Of a DNA stretch of 13,122 bases, positions 6,965-12,242 are shown one piece after another (position 1 is the stretch's first letter; each line of letters starts with the position of its first letter). Under the pieces are notes generated by a model. That model saw only the letters and a list, made by a program, of their open reading frames with translations, was not told the origin of the DNA and made no database searches. The DNA lies in NCBI GenBank assembly GCA_001818835.1, contig MHKL01000039.1, forward strand, positions 917 to 14,038, written 5' to 3'. The DNA is from Candidatus Komeilibacteria bacterium RIFCSPLOWO2_01_FULL_45_10 (GTDB lineage Bacteria > Patescibacteriota > Patescibacteriia > UBA1558 > UBA10009). The translations under genes were made by a program, and so were the position numbers.

Positions 6965-6972
6965 ATTAAAAT

Positions 6973-7944
6973 ATGTTGACTATCAAACAAATCTACAATT
7001 TAGCCATTGAGTTGGGCATTAAAAACGATTTGCGGGGCCAGGCCTTAGTCAGGCACAAGCTCGTCAGGGTGAAAAAGCAGTATGACGATTTAAAATCAGC
7101 TCATCAAGCTGAGTTTGACAGGGAACGCTTGATCAATCCTTTTTCCGACACCCGCTTTTTCGGCAATCCCGATAAAAAAATCAAAAGAATCCTGGCCGGC
7201 ATTGACATTGACGTTTCGGAACTGCTTTTGGCAAAAGAATTGGAAAAAAGCGGCAAGCCCATTGATTTGGTGCTGGCCCATCATCCCCTGGGCCCGGCTT
7301 TAGCCGGCCTGCACGAAGTGATGGATTTACAGGTGGAGCTGATGGCGTTTTATGGCGTGCCCATTAACATTGCCGAAAGTTTGACCCACATCCGGATGAG
7401 CGAAGTGGCACGCGGCCTTTCGCCGGTTAACCATAACCGCGTCATTGACGCGGCCAAACTTTTGGGAATGGATTTAATGTGCGTCCATACTCCGTCAGAC
7501 AACTTAGTGGCCAACTATTTAAGCCGGGCCATCAAGAAAAATCAGAAAAAGTTTGAAACCATCGGCGAATTAATGGATTTTTTGAAGAAAATTCCCGAAT
7601 ACCATGAAGCCATTAAACACAAAGCCGGACCCAGATTGTTTTCCGGCAAAGAATCAAATTACACCGGCAAAATCGCTTTGACCGAAATCACCGGCGGCAC
7701 CGAAGGCGGCAAGGAAATTTACCAGCACATTGCCCAGGCCGGCATCGGCACTATTGTGGGCATGCACATGAAAGAGGAAAACCGCGAGGAAGCGGAAAAG
7801 GCGCATTTAAACATCCTGATTGCCGGCCACATGTCTTCGGACTCCATTGGCATGAATTTGTTTTTGGATGAATTGGTCAAACGGGGGATTGAGGTAGTTC
7901 CTTGCTCGGGGTTAATTAGATATTCTAGAATTAAAAAGAAATAA
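6973..7944 (+). CDS. NIF3-like dinuclear metal-centre protein
   Basis: NIF3/YbgI/YqfO-family proteins bind two metal ions in a conserved pocket; their biological role is unsettled, although they are often called GTP cyclohydrolase I type 2-like. The 323-residue protein shows the metal-site signatures: AGIDIDVS (75-82), the double histidine in VLAHHPLGP (100-108), a central ITGGTEGGKEIYQ segment, and the C-terminal IAGHMSSDSIGMN (283-295). The N-terminal 70 residues are an extension relative to the bacterial YbgI core and resemble the longer CPR forms. The ATG at 6973 has no SD and follows a nested inverted repeat. Family membership is likely; the substrate is unknown. Confidence 0.8.
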   Translation: MLTIKQIYNLAIELGIKNDLRGQALVRHKLVRVKKQYDDLKSAHQAEFDRERLINPFSDTRFFGNPDKKIKRILAGIDIDVSELLLAKELEKSGKPIDLVLAHHPLGPALAGLHEVMDLQVELMAFYGVPINIAESLTHIRMSEVARGLSPVNHNRVIDAAKLLGMDLMCVHTPSDNLVANYLSRAIKKNQKKFETIGELMDFLKKIPEYHEAIKHKAGPRLFSGKESNYTGKIALTEITGGTEGGKEIYQHIAQAGIGTIVGMHMKEENREEAEKAHLNILIAGHMSSDSIGMNLFLDELVKRGIEVVPCSGLIRYSRIKKK

Positions 7945-7956
7945 ATTATTATAGAT

Positions 7957-7998
7957 AGCCCTGAAGTAGAACTCGCTTCGCTCGTTCACTTCAGGGCT
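7957..7998 (+). terminator. CCCTGAAGT hairpin element, copy 2, acting as terminator of the NIF3-like gene
   Basis: AGCCCTGAAGT (7957-7967) pairs perfectly with ACTTCAGGGCT (7988-7998), with an inner GAAC/GTTC stem. TTTTATTTTT follows at once. In reverse orientation it is nearly identical to copy 3 at 11509-11551. Confidence 0.9.
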
Positions 7999-8032
7999 TT
8001 TATTTTTCCCTTAAAAATGTTAAATTGCTGAT

Positions 8033-9058
8033 ATGACCGATAAAGAGCGCATCATCACTGCCAAGGAAAAACAGGAGGATAAAACCCTGGACGCCACTTT
8101 AAGGCCGACCAACCTTAAGGAATTTTTTGGCCAGCAAAAAATCAAGGATAATCTGCTGATTTTTATGGAAGCCGCGCGCCAAAGAAGCGAGCCGATTGAG
8201 CACGTTTTGCTTTATGGCCCGCCGGGCTTGGGCAAAACCACTTTGGCGCACATCATTGCGCATGAAATGGGCTCAAGCATTCGCGTCACCAGTGGGCCGG
8301 CTATTGAACGGGCTGGCGATTTGGCCGCCATTTTAACCAATTTACAGGATGGCGACATTTTGTTCATTGACGAAATCCACCGCCTGAACAAAGTGATTGA
8401 GGAAGTTTTATATCCGGCCATGGAGGACTATGCCTTGGACATTGTCATCGGCAAAGGCCCGTCCGCCAGAACTTTGCGGCTGGATTTGCCCAAGTTCACC
8501 ATTATCGGCGCCACCACCCGTTACAATCTTTTATCCTCGCCCTTAAGAAACCGGTTTGGCTCAACCTACCGCCTGGATTATTACGACCAGCCGGAAATTG
8601 AACAGATTTTGCATCGGAGCGCCAGAATTCTGGCCATTGAATTGCTTAAAGAAGCATGTCAGATGATTGCCGCTAGATCGCGCCTGACCCCGCGCGTGGC
8701 CAACCGCCTGTTAAAACGGGTCAGGGACTATGTGCAGGTTAAGGGGGACGGCAAAATCAGTCCTGACTTATGCGCTGAAGCCCTCTCGCTTTTGGACGTT
8801 GACCAGGAGGGACTGGATACTTTGGACAGGAAGATTTTGGAAGCCATTATCCAGAAGTTCAAAGGCGGGCCAGTGGGCGTAAATTCCATTGCCGCGGCCA
8901 TTCAGGAAGAAGAAGGCACCATTGAAGAAATTTACGAGCCCTACCTGATGCAGCTTGGGTTTTTAATGAGAACACCGCGGGGCAGGGTGGTTACCGAATT
9001 GGGCTATAAGCATTTGGGCTTGGAAGTGCCCAGTGAGCTGCAGTCAAAGTTATTATAA
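8033..9058 (+). CDS. ruvB: Holliday junction branch migration DNA helicase RuvB
   Basis: RuvB is the hexameric AAA+ motor that drives branch migration of Holliday junctions with RuvA before RuvC cleavage. The 341 residues are the usual length. The large AAA domain has Walker A GPPGLGKT (62-69), Walker B FIDEIH (111-116), sensor 1 GATTR (159-163) and the arginine-finger segment LRNRFG (171-176). A winged-helix domain occupies roughly 260-335, with the family's [23 protein letters not shown] and RTPRGR motifs. The ATG at 8033 has no SD; a weak TTAAAT sits at 8020-8025. ruvA and ruvC are not in the window, so the ruv genes are not clustered here. Confidence 0.97.
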   Translation: MTDKERIITAKEKQEDKTLDATLRPTNLKEFFGQQKIKDNLLIFMEAARQRSEPIEHVLLYGPPGLGKTTLAHIIAHEMGSSIRVTSGPAIERAGDLAAILTNLQDGDILFIDEIHRLNKVIEEVLYPAMEDYALDIVIGKGPSARTLRLDLPKFTIIGATTRYNLLSSPLRNRFGSTYRLDYYDQPEIEQILHRSARILAIELLKEACQMIAARSRLTPRVANRLLKRVRDYVQVKGDGKISPDLCAEALSLLDVDQEGLDTLDRKILEAIIQKFKGGPVGVNSIAAAIQEEEGTIEEIYEPYLMQLGFLMRTPRGRVVTELGYKHLGLEVPSELQSKLL

Positions 9059-9067
9059 ATAAAAAAA

Positions 9068-9088
9068 TCCTCTTTTTGCGGAAGAGGA
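9068..9088 (-). terminator. Terminator of the 82-aa membrane protein gene
   Basis: TCCTCTT (9068-9074) pairs with AAGAGGA (9082-9088). On the minus strand the hairpin is followed by seven T residues. On the plus strand, after ruvB, there is no T-run. Confidence 0.8.
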
Positions 9089-9100
9089 CCTTGATGATTG

Positions 9101-9349
9101 TTAACCTTGATGAAGTTCAGGGGTGCTGGCGAAGCATATAGCCAGTCCAATGACGATGATGATGAAAATGACAAGAGCAATGGGCCAAAGAATTGTCAGT
9201 AAAAGAGGGCACCAACTTTTTTTCAGATTAAATAATTCTTTGGTAAATCCCCGCAGGGATTTAATGAATTTTTGATCAGCGGGCATGATTAATAATCCTA
9301 AGATTAAAAGAATAATTATCCCGCAGATGTAAATCCACAGCCAAATCAT
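9101..9349 (-). CDS. Hypothetical two-helix membrane protein (82 aa), orphan gene with SD
   Basis: The family is not recognised. Two membrane helices are clear, at residues 3-22 and about 47-73, joined by a basic loop (KFIKSLRGFTKELFNLKKS) that probably faces the cytoplasm; the tail is short. The ATG at 9349 is preceded by GGAGGAG (9352-9358 in reverse), and a TTGACA promoter lies upstream. A terminator with a seven-T tail follows the stop. Like the 93-residue orphan, it sits alone on the minus strand between housekeeping genes and has an SD, which they lack. Function unknown. A holin- or small-toxin-like role cannot be argued from sequence. Confidence 0.75.
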   Translation of the reverse strand: MIWLWIYICGIIILLILGLLIMPADQKFIKSLRGFTKELFNLKKSWCPLLLTILWPIALVIFIIIVIGLAICFASTPELHQG

Positions 9350-9387
9350 TTCTCCTCCATTTTTAAAAAGACCTGTTGATTAATTTC

Positions 9388-9416
9388 ATCTTATCTTTTT
9401 AATGATTTTGTGTCAA
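9388..9416 (-). promoter_or_regulatory. Promoter of the 82-aa membrane protein gene
   Basis: Minus-strand TTGACA (9411-9416), 17-base spacer, TAAGAT (9388-9393). The -35 box lies four bases upstream of the queH ATG, so it may interfere with divergent queH transcription. Confidence 0.65.
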
Positions 9417-9419
9417 ACT

Positions 9420-9974
9420 ATGTCAAAACTTCTGCTTCACGTTTGTTGCGGCCCGTGCGCCGTTTACGTGGCTAAGAAGTTGTTAGAGGACTATCAAGGG
9501 GCAGATTTAAAATCTGCCCCTACATTGTTTTTTTATAACCCCAACATCTATCCTTTTGAGGAATATCAAAGGCGTTTTCAAACAGTCAAAACCTGGGCAA
9601 AAAAAGAAAATTTTGAACTTATTGAAGGCCGGTTTAATCAGGAAGATTGGTTTGAAAAAGTTAAGGGCCTGGAGAATGAGCCGGAAGGCGGAGATAGATG
9701 CCCAGTTTGTTTTAGGGTGCGCTTGGAAGAAACGGCTAGGACTGCCAAAGAAAACGGCTTTGAGTTTTTCGCCTCCACTTTAACCATTGGTCGGAATAAA
9801 AAAGCCGAGGTCATTAATCCCATTGGTGCTGCCTTGGCTCAAAAATACGGTTTAAAATTCATTGAAGCGGACTGGAAAAAGCAGGGCGGGCAGGAAGCGT
9901 CAAATCAATTGTCAAAACAAGAAAATATGTATCGCCAGCATTATTGCGGCTGTAGGTTTAGCGTGAGAAATTAA
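9420..9974 (+). CDS. queH: Epoxyqueuosine reductase QueH
   Basis: QueH reduces epoxyqueuosine in tRNA to queuosine, the last step of the pathway, using an iron-sulfur cluster. The 184-residue protein (formerly DUF208) has the N-terminal HVCCGPC motif (Cys9, Cys10, Cys13), FFYNPNIYPFEEYQRR (37-52), CPVC (94-97), TLTIGRNK and the C-terminal QHYCGC (Cys176, Cys178), all expected for the cluster and its adjacent iron site. The ATG at 9420 was chosen over 9402 because the family motif begins a few residues after it. Residues 26-34 (QGADLKSAP) are encoded by a perfect palindrome, in a position where homologues have a variable loop. It lies five bases upstream of queA and is probably in one operon with it. 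Confidence 0.92.
   Translation: MSKLLLHVCCGPCAVYVAKKLLEDYQGADLKSAPTLFFYNPNIYPFEEYQRRFQTVKTWAKKENFELIEGRFNQEDWFEKVKGLENEPEGGDRCPVCFRVRLEETARTAKENGFEFFASTLTIGRNKKAEVINPIGAALAQKYGLKFIEADWKKQGGQEASNQLSKQENMYRQHYCGCRFSVRN
9497..9521. repeat. Perfect 25-base palindrome in frame inside queH
   Basis: AGGGGCAGATTT (9497-9508) and AAATCTGCCCCT (9510-9521) are exact reverse complements around a single A. The segment stays in frame and adds about nine residues between two conserved regions. Confidence 0.85.
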
Positions 9975-9979
9975 AAATT

Positions 9980-11053
9980 ATGAAACTTTCAAATTTTGAT
10001 TATTATTTACCCAAAGAGCTGATTGCCCAGCAGCCGGTTAGTCCGCGCGATAGCTCACGGCTGATGGTTGTTGACCGCCGAAAAAAGAAAATTGAGCATA
10101 AGCATTTTTATGATATTTTTGATTACCTTAAAAAAGGCGATATTCTGGTTTTAAATGATACTAGAGTGTTTCCCGCTCGTTTAATTGGTCATCGTGAAAA
10201 AACAGGAGGGAGGGTAGAAGTGTTTTTATTGGCAAGAAGCAAAGAACAAAAAGCAAAAAACAAATATGAAACATGGGAGGCATTGATTGGGAATCGCAGA
10301 AAGAAAGTCGGGCAGATTATTGAGTTTGGTCGGGGGCTGGAATGTCAAATTTTAAAAAGGATTGATGAATCGGTGTGGGAAGTGAGGTTCAATAAATCAG
10401 GCCGTCAATTGGAGAAATTGATTGATAAGATGGGTAACGTTCCTACGCCACCATATGTAAAAACTAAAAACTTAAAACTAAAAACTGAAAAGTTGAAGAA
10501 TGATTATCAAACGGTTTACGCGAAACATCGTGGATCGGTGGCGGCGCCGACGGCCGGGTTTCATTTTACCAAGCCGTTAATCAATAAATTAAAAAGGAAG
10601 GGTGTGCAGTTTGCATTTATTACCCTGCACGTCGGTTTTGGAACTTTTGAGCCGGTCAAAGTTCAGGATATTTTAAAGCACAAAATGCATGCGGAAGTGG
10701 CGGTTTTGGATAAAAAAACGGCTGAAAAGTTGAATGAGGCGAAAAAGGATGGCCGGCGGATTATTGCCGTGGGAACAACGACGGTAAGAACATTAGAAAC
10801 ATTTGTTAGGCGCAGCGGAAAGCCTGGCTTTCCGCTGCGCCAGGGCAACCGCTGGACGGATATTTTTATTTATCCGGGCTATAAATTCAAATTCGTTGAT
10901 GCCATGATAACCAACTTTCATCTGCCCCAGTCAACTTTATTGATGTTAATTTCTGCTTTTGCCGGCCGTGGATTTATTCTTAAGGCCTATCAGGAAGCGA
11001 TTAAAAAGCAATACCGGTTTTATTCGTTTGGCGACTCTATGTTCATTTATTAA
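9980..11053 (+). CDS. queA: S-adenosylmethionine:tRNA ribosyltransferase-isomerase QueA
   Basis: QueA transfers and isomerises the ribosyl part of S-adenosylmethionine onto preQ1 in tRNA, producing epoxyqueuosine, the substrate of QueH next door. The 357 residues include the N-terminal FDYYLPKELIAQQP, ILVLNDTRVFPARL (55-68), VAAPTAGFHF (187-196), LHVGFGTFEPV (216-226), VGTTTVRTLE (264-273), TDIFIYPGYKF and TNFHLPQSTLLMLISAFAG. All main family motifs are intact. Three non-conserved segments are repeat-derived: residues about 86-95 and 161-172 (heptamer arrays, Lys-rich) and 277-288 (palindrome). The ATG at 9980 has no SD and is five bases from the queH stop. Preceding steps (preQ1 synthesis or uptake, Tgt) are not encoded in this window. 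Confidence 0.96.
   Translation: MKLSNFDYYLPKELIAQQPVSPRDSSRLMVVDRRKKKIEHKHFYDIFDYLKKGDILVLNDTRVFPARLIGHREKTGGRVEVFLLARSKEQKAKNKYETWEALIGNRRKKVGQIIEFGRGLECQILKRIDESVWEVRFNKSGRQLEKLIDKMGNVPTPPYVKTKNLKLKTEKLKNDYQTVYAKHRGSVAAPTAGFHFTKPLINKLKRKGVQFAFITLHVGFGTFEPVKVQDILKHKMHAEVAVLDKKTAEKLNEAKKDGRRIIAVGTTTVRTLETFVRRSGKPGFPLRQGNRWTDIFIYPGYKFKFVDAMITNFHLPQSTLLMLISAFAGRGFILKAYQEAIKKQYRFYSFGDSMFIY
10234..10261 (+). repeat. Heptamer tandem repeat inside queA (first)
   Basis: Four units, AAGAAGC, AAAGAAC, AAAAAGC and AAAAAAC, run without gaps and encode a Lys/Gln/Ala-rich loop around residues 86-94. The seven-base period is not a codon period. Confidence 0.7.
10459..10493 (+). repeat. Heptamer tandem repeat inside queA (second)
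   Basis: Five units, AAAAACT, AAAAACT, TAAAACT, AAAAACT and GAAAAGT, encode the Lys/Leu/Thr segment at about 161-171, between conserved PPYV and YQTVYA. Confidence 0.75.
10809..10841. repeat. Perfect 33-base palindrome in frame inside queA
   Basis: GGCGCAGCGGAAAGCC (10809-10824) and its exact reverse complement (10826-10841) flank one T. It encodes RRSGKPGFPLRQ (277-288), between the conserved TVRTLE and WTDIFIYPG motifs. Confidence 0.88.
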
Positions 11054-11091
11054 TTTCAAGTTTTAATTTTAAAATTTTAGGAATCATATTT

Positions 11092-11151
11092 TCCGCCACA
11101 GCCAGAGGCTGATAAGCCTATGGCTTAAGAGGCGGATTGGCCTTTGGCCAA
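11092..11151. repeat. Three-way-junction palindrome plus hairpin after queA
   Basis: The outer stem TCCGCC/GGCGGA (11092-11097, 11131-11136) encloses two perfect 5-base-pair hairpins: CAGCC/GGCTG (11099-11103, 11107-11111) and AAGCC/GGCTT (11114-11118, 11122-11126), each with a three-base loop. A further TTGGCC-TTT-GGCCAA hairpin (11137-11151) adjoins directly. It may end the queA transcript, although the tail (AGTTTTCC) is only weakly T-rich. Confidence 0.7.
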
Positions 11152-11185
11152 AGTTTTCCACATTCTTATTTCAATAGTAATTCTG

Positions 11186-11191
11186 TATAAT
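11186..11191 (+). promoter_or_regulatory. -10 box upstream of candidate RNA
   Basis: A perfect TATAAT in an AT-rich setting. The -35 position (TTCTTA, 11163-11168, 17-base spacer) is weak. Transcription should start near 11198. Confidence 0.55.
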
Positions 11192-11255
11192 TAAATTAAA
11201 CAAGAACATTTAATCAGGAGGGTTTTAGGATCCCTCTTTTTAAAGTGGAGGTTGG

Positions 11256-11384
11256 ATGCGGTATCATAACCGTCCCCATTGGTTCCACCGTTTGAGATGG
11301 TTTCAACTAAGATTGCTTCATATCCTCCCACCTTTAAAATTTCGGAGGAAGTATGTCACTAAATCTCTTTCAACCGTCAATTGA
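11256..11384 (+). CDS. Possible 42-aa basic peptide
   Basis: ATG 11256 to TGA 11382-11384, preceded by GGAGG (11247-11251) four bases before the start. The peptide is rich in Arg, His, Trp and Leu (for example PHWFHRLRWFQLRLLH) with no acidic residues, and matches no family I know. Its SD would be masked by the long-range stem 11238-11251/11324-11339. The SD favours translation, while the strong RNA structure and unusual composition argue for a non-coding RNA. Confidence 0.35.
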   Translation: MRYHNRPHWFHRLRWFQLRLLHILPPLKFRRKYVTKSLSTVN

Positions 11385-11397
11385 CCCGGTCTTTTGA
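11353..11397 (+). CDS. Possible 14-aa peptide overlapping the 42-aa ORF
   Basis: ATG 11353 to TGA 11395-11397 in the +1 frame relative to the 42-residue ORF. GGAGG (11344-11348) lies four bases upstream. It encodes MSLNLFQPSIDPVF. Its stop codon overlaps the 16-base anti-16S motif. It could be a leader peptide, but evidence is limited to the SD. Confidence 0.25.
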   Translation: MSLNLFQPSIDPVF

Positions 11398-11411
11398 AAG
11401 GAGGTGATCCA
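11396..11411 (+). promoter_or_regulatory. Extended SD complementary to the 16S rRNA 3' end
   Basis: GAAAGGAGGTGATCCA is the exact reverse complement of TGGATCACCTCCTTTC, the common bacterial 16S 3' terminus. Normal SDs use 4-8 bases. No ATG follows at a usual distance; GTG at 11405 lies inside the motif and ATC-TAG follows. Confidence 0.6.
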
Positions 11412-11437
11412 TCTAGGAGCGCCTCCTTGGTTGCTCC

Positions 11438-11469
11438 CTGCCAGGCAAACTTTGCTTGGCAGTTTTTTT
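11438..11469 (+). terminator. Strong Rho-independent terminator of the candidate RNA
   Basis: CTGCCA-G-GCAA (11438-11448) pairs with TTGC-T-TGGCAG (11452-11462), including one G-U pair, and is followed by seven T residues (11463-11469). Confidence 0.88.
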
Positions 11470-11508
11470 ACCGCCCAAAGTCAATAAACTCGGGCTCCAG
11501 TTCGGGAC

Positions 11509-11551
11509 AACCCTGAAGTGAACGAGCGATAGCGAGTTCTACTTTAGGGTT
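11509..11551 (+). repeat. CCCTGAAGT hairpin element, copy 3
   Basis: AACCCTGAAGT (11509-11519) pairs with ACTTTAGGGTT (11541-11551) through one G-U pair, with an inner GAAC/GTTC stem. An eight-T run follows after GA. The right edge supplies the first two bases of the next promoter's -35 box. Read as reverse complement it almost equals copy 2. Confidence 0.85.
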
Positions 11552-11578
11552 GATTTTTTTTGAAAAGTGTGCTATACT
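11550..11578 (+). promoter_or_regulatory. Promoter of the 73-aa membrane protein gene
   Basis: TTGATT (11550-11555), 17-base spacer, TATACT (11573-11578). Transcription should start near 11585, right before a hairpin, leaving a leader of about 138 bases. Confidence 0.75.
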
Positions 11579-11585
11579 TAACAAT

Positions 11586-11696
11586 GTAAGCTAAAATAAG
11601 CTTACAAAACAAAAACTAAAATCAAAGCAGGTTAGCTCGGCCAGGAGCCGGACGACCAGCGCGACATTCGGAATTATTTTAAGATGCTTTGATTTT
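11586..11696 (+). promoter_or_regulatory. Structured 5' leader of the 73-aa membrane protein gene
   Basis: GTAAGCT/AGCTTAC (11586-11592, 11599-11605) forms a 5' hairpin. AAAATCAAAGCA (11618-11629) then pairs perfectly with TGCTTTGATTTT (11685-11696), closing a 55-base domain. Inside it, GGT (11630-11632) with ACC (11655-11657) and CGGC (11638-11641) with GCCG (11647-11650) form an inner arm. TTTTGTTT at the 3' side resembles a terminator tail. It could be a riboswitch, an attenuator or a small RNA; no known class matches. Confidence 0.5.
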
Positions 11697-11722
11697 GTTT
11701 CAAGGCATTTTTATTTTTTAAA

Positions 11723-11944
11723 ATGACCAAAGCGATTAAAAACAGAAGAGAATTATCACCGCTCCTCACCGTCATCTTAAGCCTCGTTATTATTGCGACG
11801 GCCAGCCAATTACTGGTTTTAGCCAGGAATTCTTTTGAGGAAAATCAGATCGTTTCTGCCGAAGAGCTGACAGTTCTGCCTTTGGAAATAAATCAAAATC
11901 AAGTTAGATATCTAATTGAAGACGGCTATTTGTCTTTGCCTTAA
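11723..11944 (+). CDS. Hypothetical single-pass membrane protein (73 aa)
   Basis: The family is not recognised. A basic N-terminus (MTKAIKNRRE) precedes one membrane helix at about 14-34, and a hydrophilic, mildly acidic outer segment of about 39 residues ends in DGYLSLP. By the positive-inside rule the N-terminus should be cytoplasmic. The ATG at 11723 has no SD. A good promoter and a structured leader lie upstream. Two hairpin repeats follow the stop instead of a classical terminator. Composition and promoter support a real gene; nothing indicates function. Confidence 0.65.
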   Translation: MTKAIKNRRELSPLLTVILSLVIIATASQLLVLARNSFEENQIVSAEELTVLPLEINQNQVRYLIEDGYLSLP

Positions 11945-11960
11945 AGACAAATTTCGGGCC

Positions 11961-11998
11961 ACCCCGAAGTAGCCCGCCGTTGGCGGACACTTCAGGGT
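11961..11998. repeat. CCCTGAAGT hairpin element, copy 4 (degenerate)
   Basis: ACCCCGAAGT (11961-11970) faces ACTTCAGGGT (11989-11998) with one C-A mismatch. Inside it is a perfect CCGCC-GTT-GGCGG hairpin (11974-11986). No T-run follows. Confidence 0.7.
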
Positions 11999-12044
11999 AA
12001 AGATCGCTCTTTCAAAAAATAAAAGTGAATAACCTCGCTTGCCA

Positions 12045-12061
12045 GTCAAGCTTAGCTTGAC
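12045..12061. repeat. Short palindrome GTCAAGCT-T-AGCTTGAC
   Basis: Exact 8-base arms around one T. A related word, GTCAAGCTAAGCTTAA, occurs in the loop region near 6910, inside the nested repeat before the NIF3-like gene. Confidence 0.5.
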
Positions 12062-12082
12062 GAAAACAAAAATAAAAAGGGT

Positions 12083-12111
12083 CCCTGAAGTACAATAAAT
12101 TGACTTCAGGG
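12083..12111. repeat. CCCTGAAGT hairpin element, copy 5
   Basis: CCCTGAAGT (12083-12091) pairs with ACTTCAGGG (12103-12111) around an 11-base AT-rich loop. GTAAA follows immediately, as in copy 4, which suggests the two arose by duplication. The rest of 11945-12242 shows only A-rich low-complexity sequence. Confidence 0.8.
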
Positions 12112-12191
12112 TAAAATTAAATAGATCGGCTATCCAAAACGATCAAATTTAAAAACCAACAAAGCAGGCGAGATGATTCAAAAATAAAAAC

Positions 12192-12222
12192 AAAAACCTC
12201 AGCGTTGATTCGCGGGGTTTTT
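12192..12222 (-). terminator. Terminator after ychF
   Basis: AAAAACCTC-A-GCG (12192-12204) pairs with CGCGGGGTTTTT (12211-12222), with one bulged A. On the minus strand the hairpin is followed by GTTTTTATTTTTG. It lies about 20 bases downstream of the ychF stop and may also stop plus-strand transcription. Confidence 0.8.
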
Positions 12223-12242
12223 GTTATATTAGAATATTCATT

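Larger units (their letters stand above)
11198..11469 (+). ncRNA. Candidate structured RNA with SD motifs and an anti-16S segment
   Basis: No known RNA family is recognised. It begins after a TATAAT box and ends at a strong terminator. An early hairpin, AGGAGGG/CCCTCTT (11216-11222, 11232-11238), is followed by TTTTT and could attenuate. A long-range stem, TTTTAAAGTGGAGG (11238-11251) with CCTCCCACCTTTAAAA (11324-11339), pairs 14 base pairs with two bulged C residues. Further on, AAGGAGG (11398-11404) can pair with CCTCCTT (11422-11428), or the latter can pair with AGGAG (11415-11419), so alternative folds exist. It also contains two tiny SD-preceded ORFs. RNA, leader-peptide region or both remain possible. 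Confidence 0.5.

Noticed and set aside
11396..11428. Fragment of a 16S rRNA gene
   Set aside because: Only 16 bases match, on the antisense strand, and the flanks diverge immediately from 16S sequence.
11198..11469. Known RNAs (RNase P RNA, tmRNA, 4.5S RNA, preQ1 riboswitch near que genes)
   Set aside because: None of the signature motifs of these families is visible, and the unit lies downstream, not upstream, of the queuosine genes.
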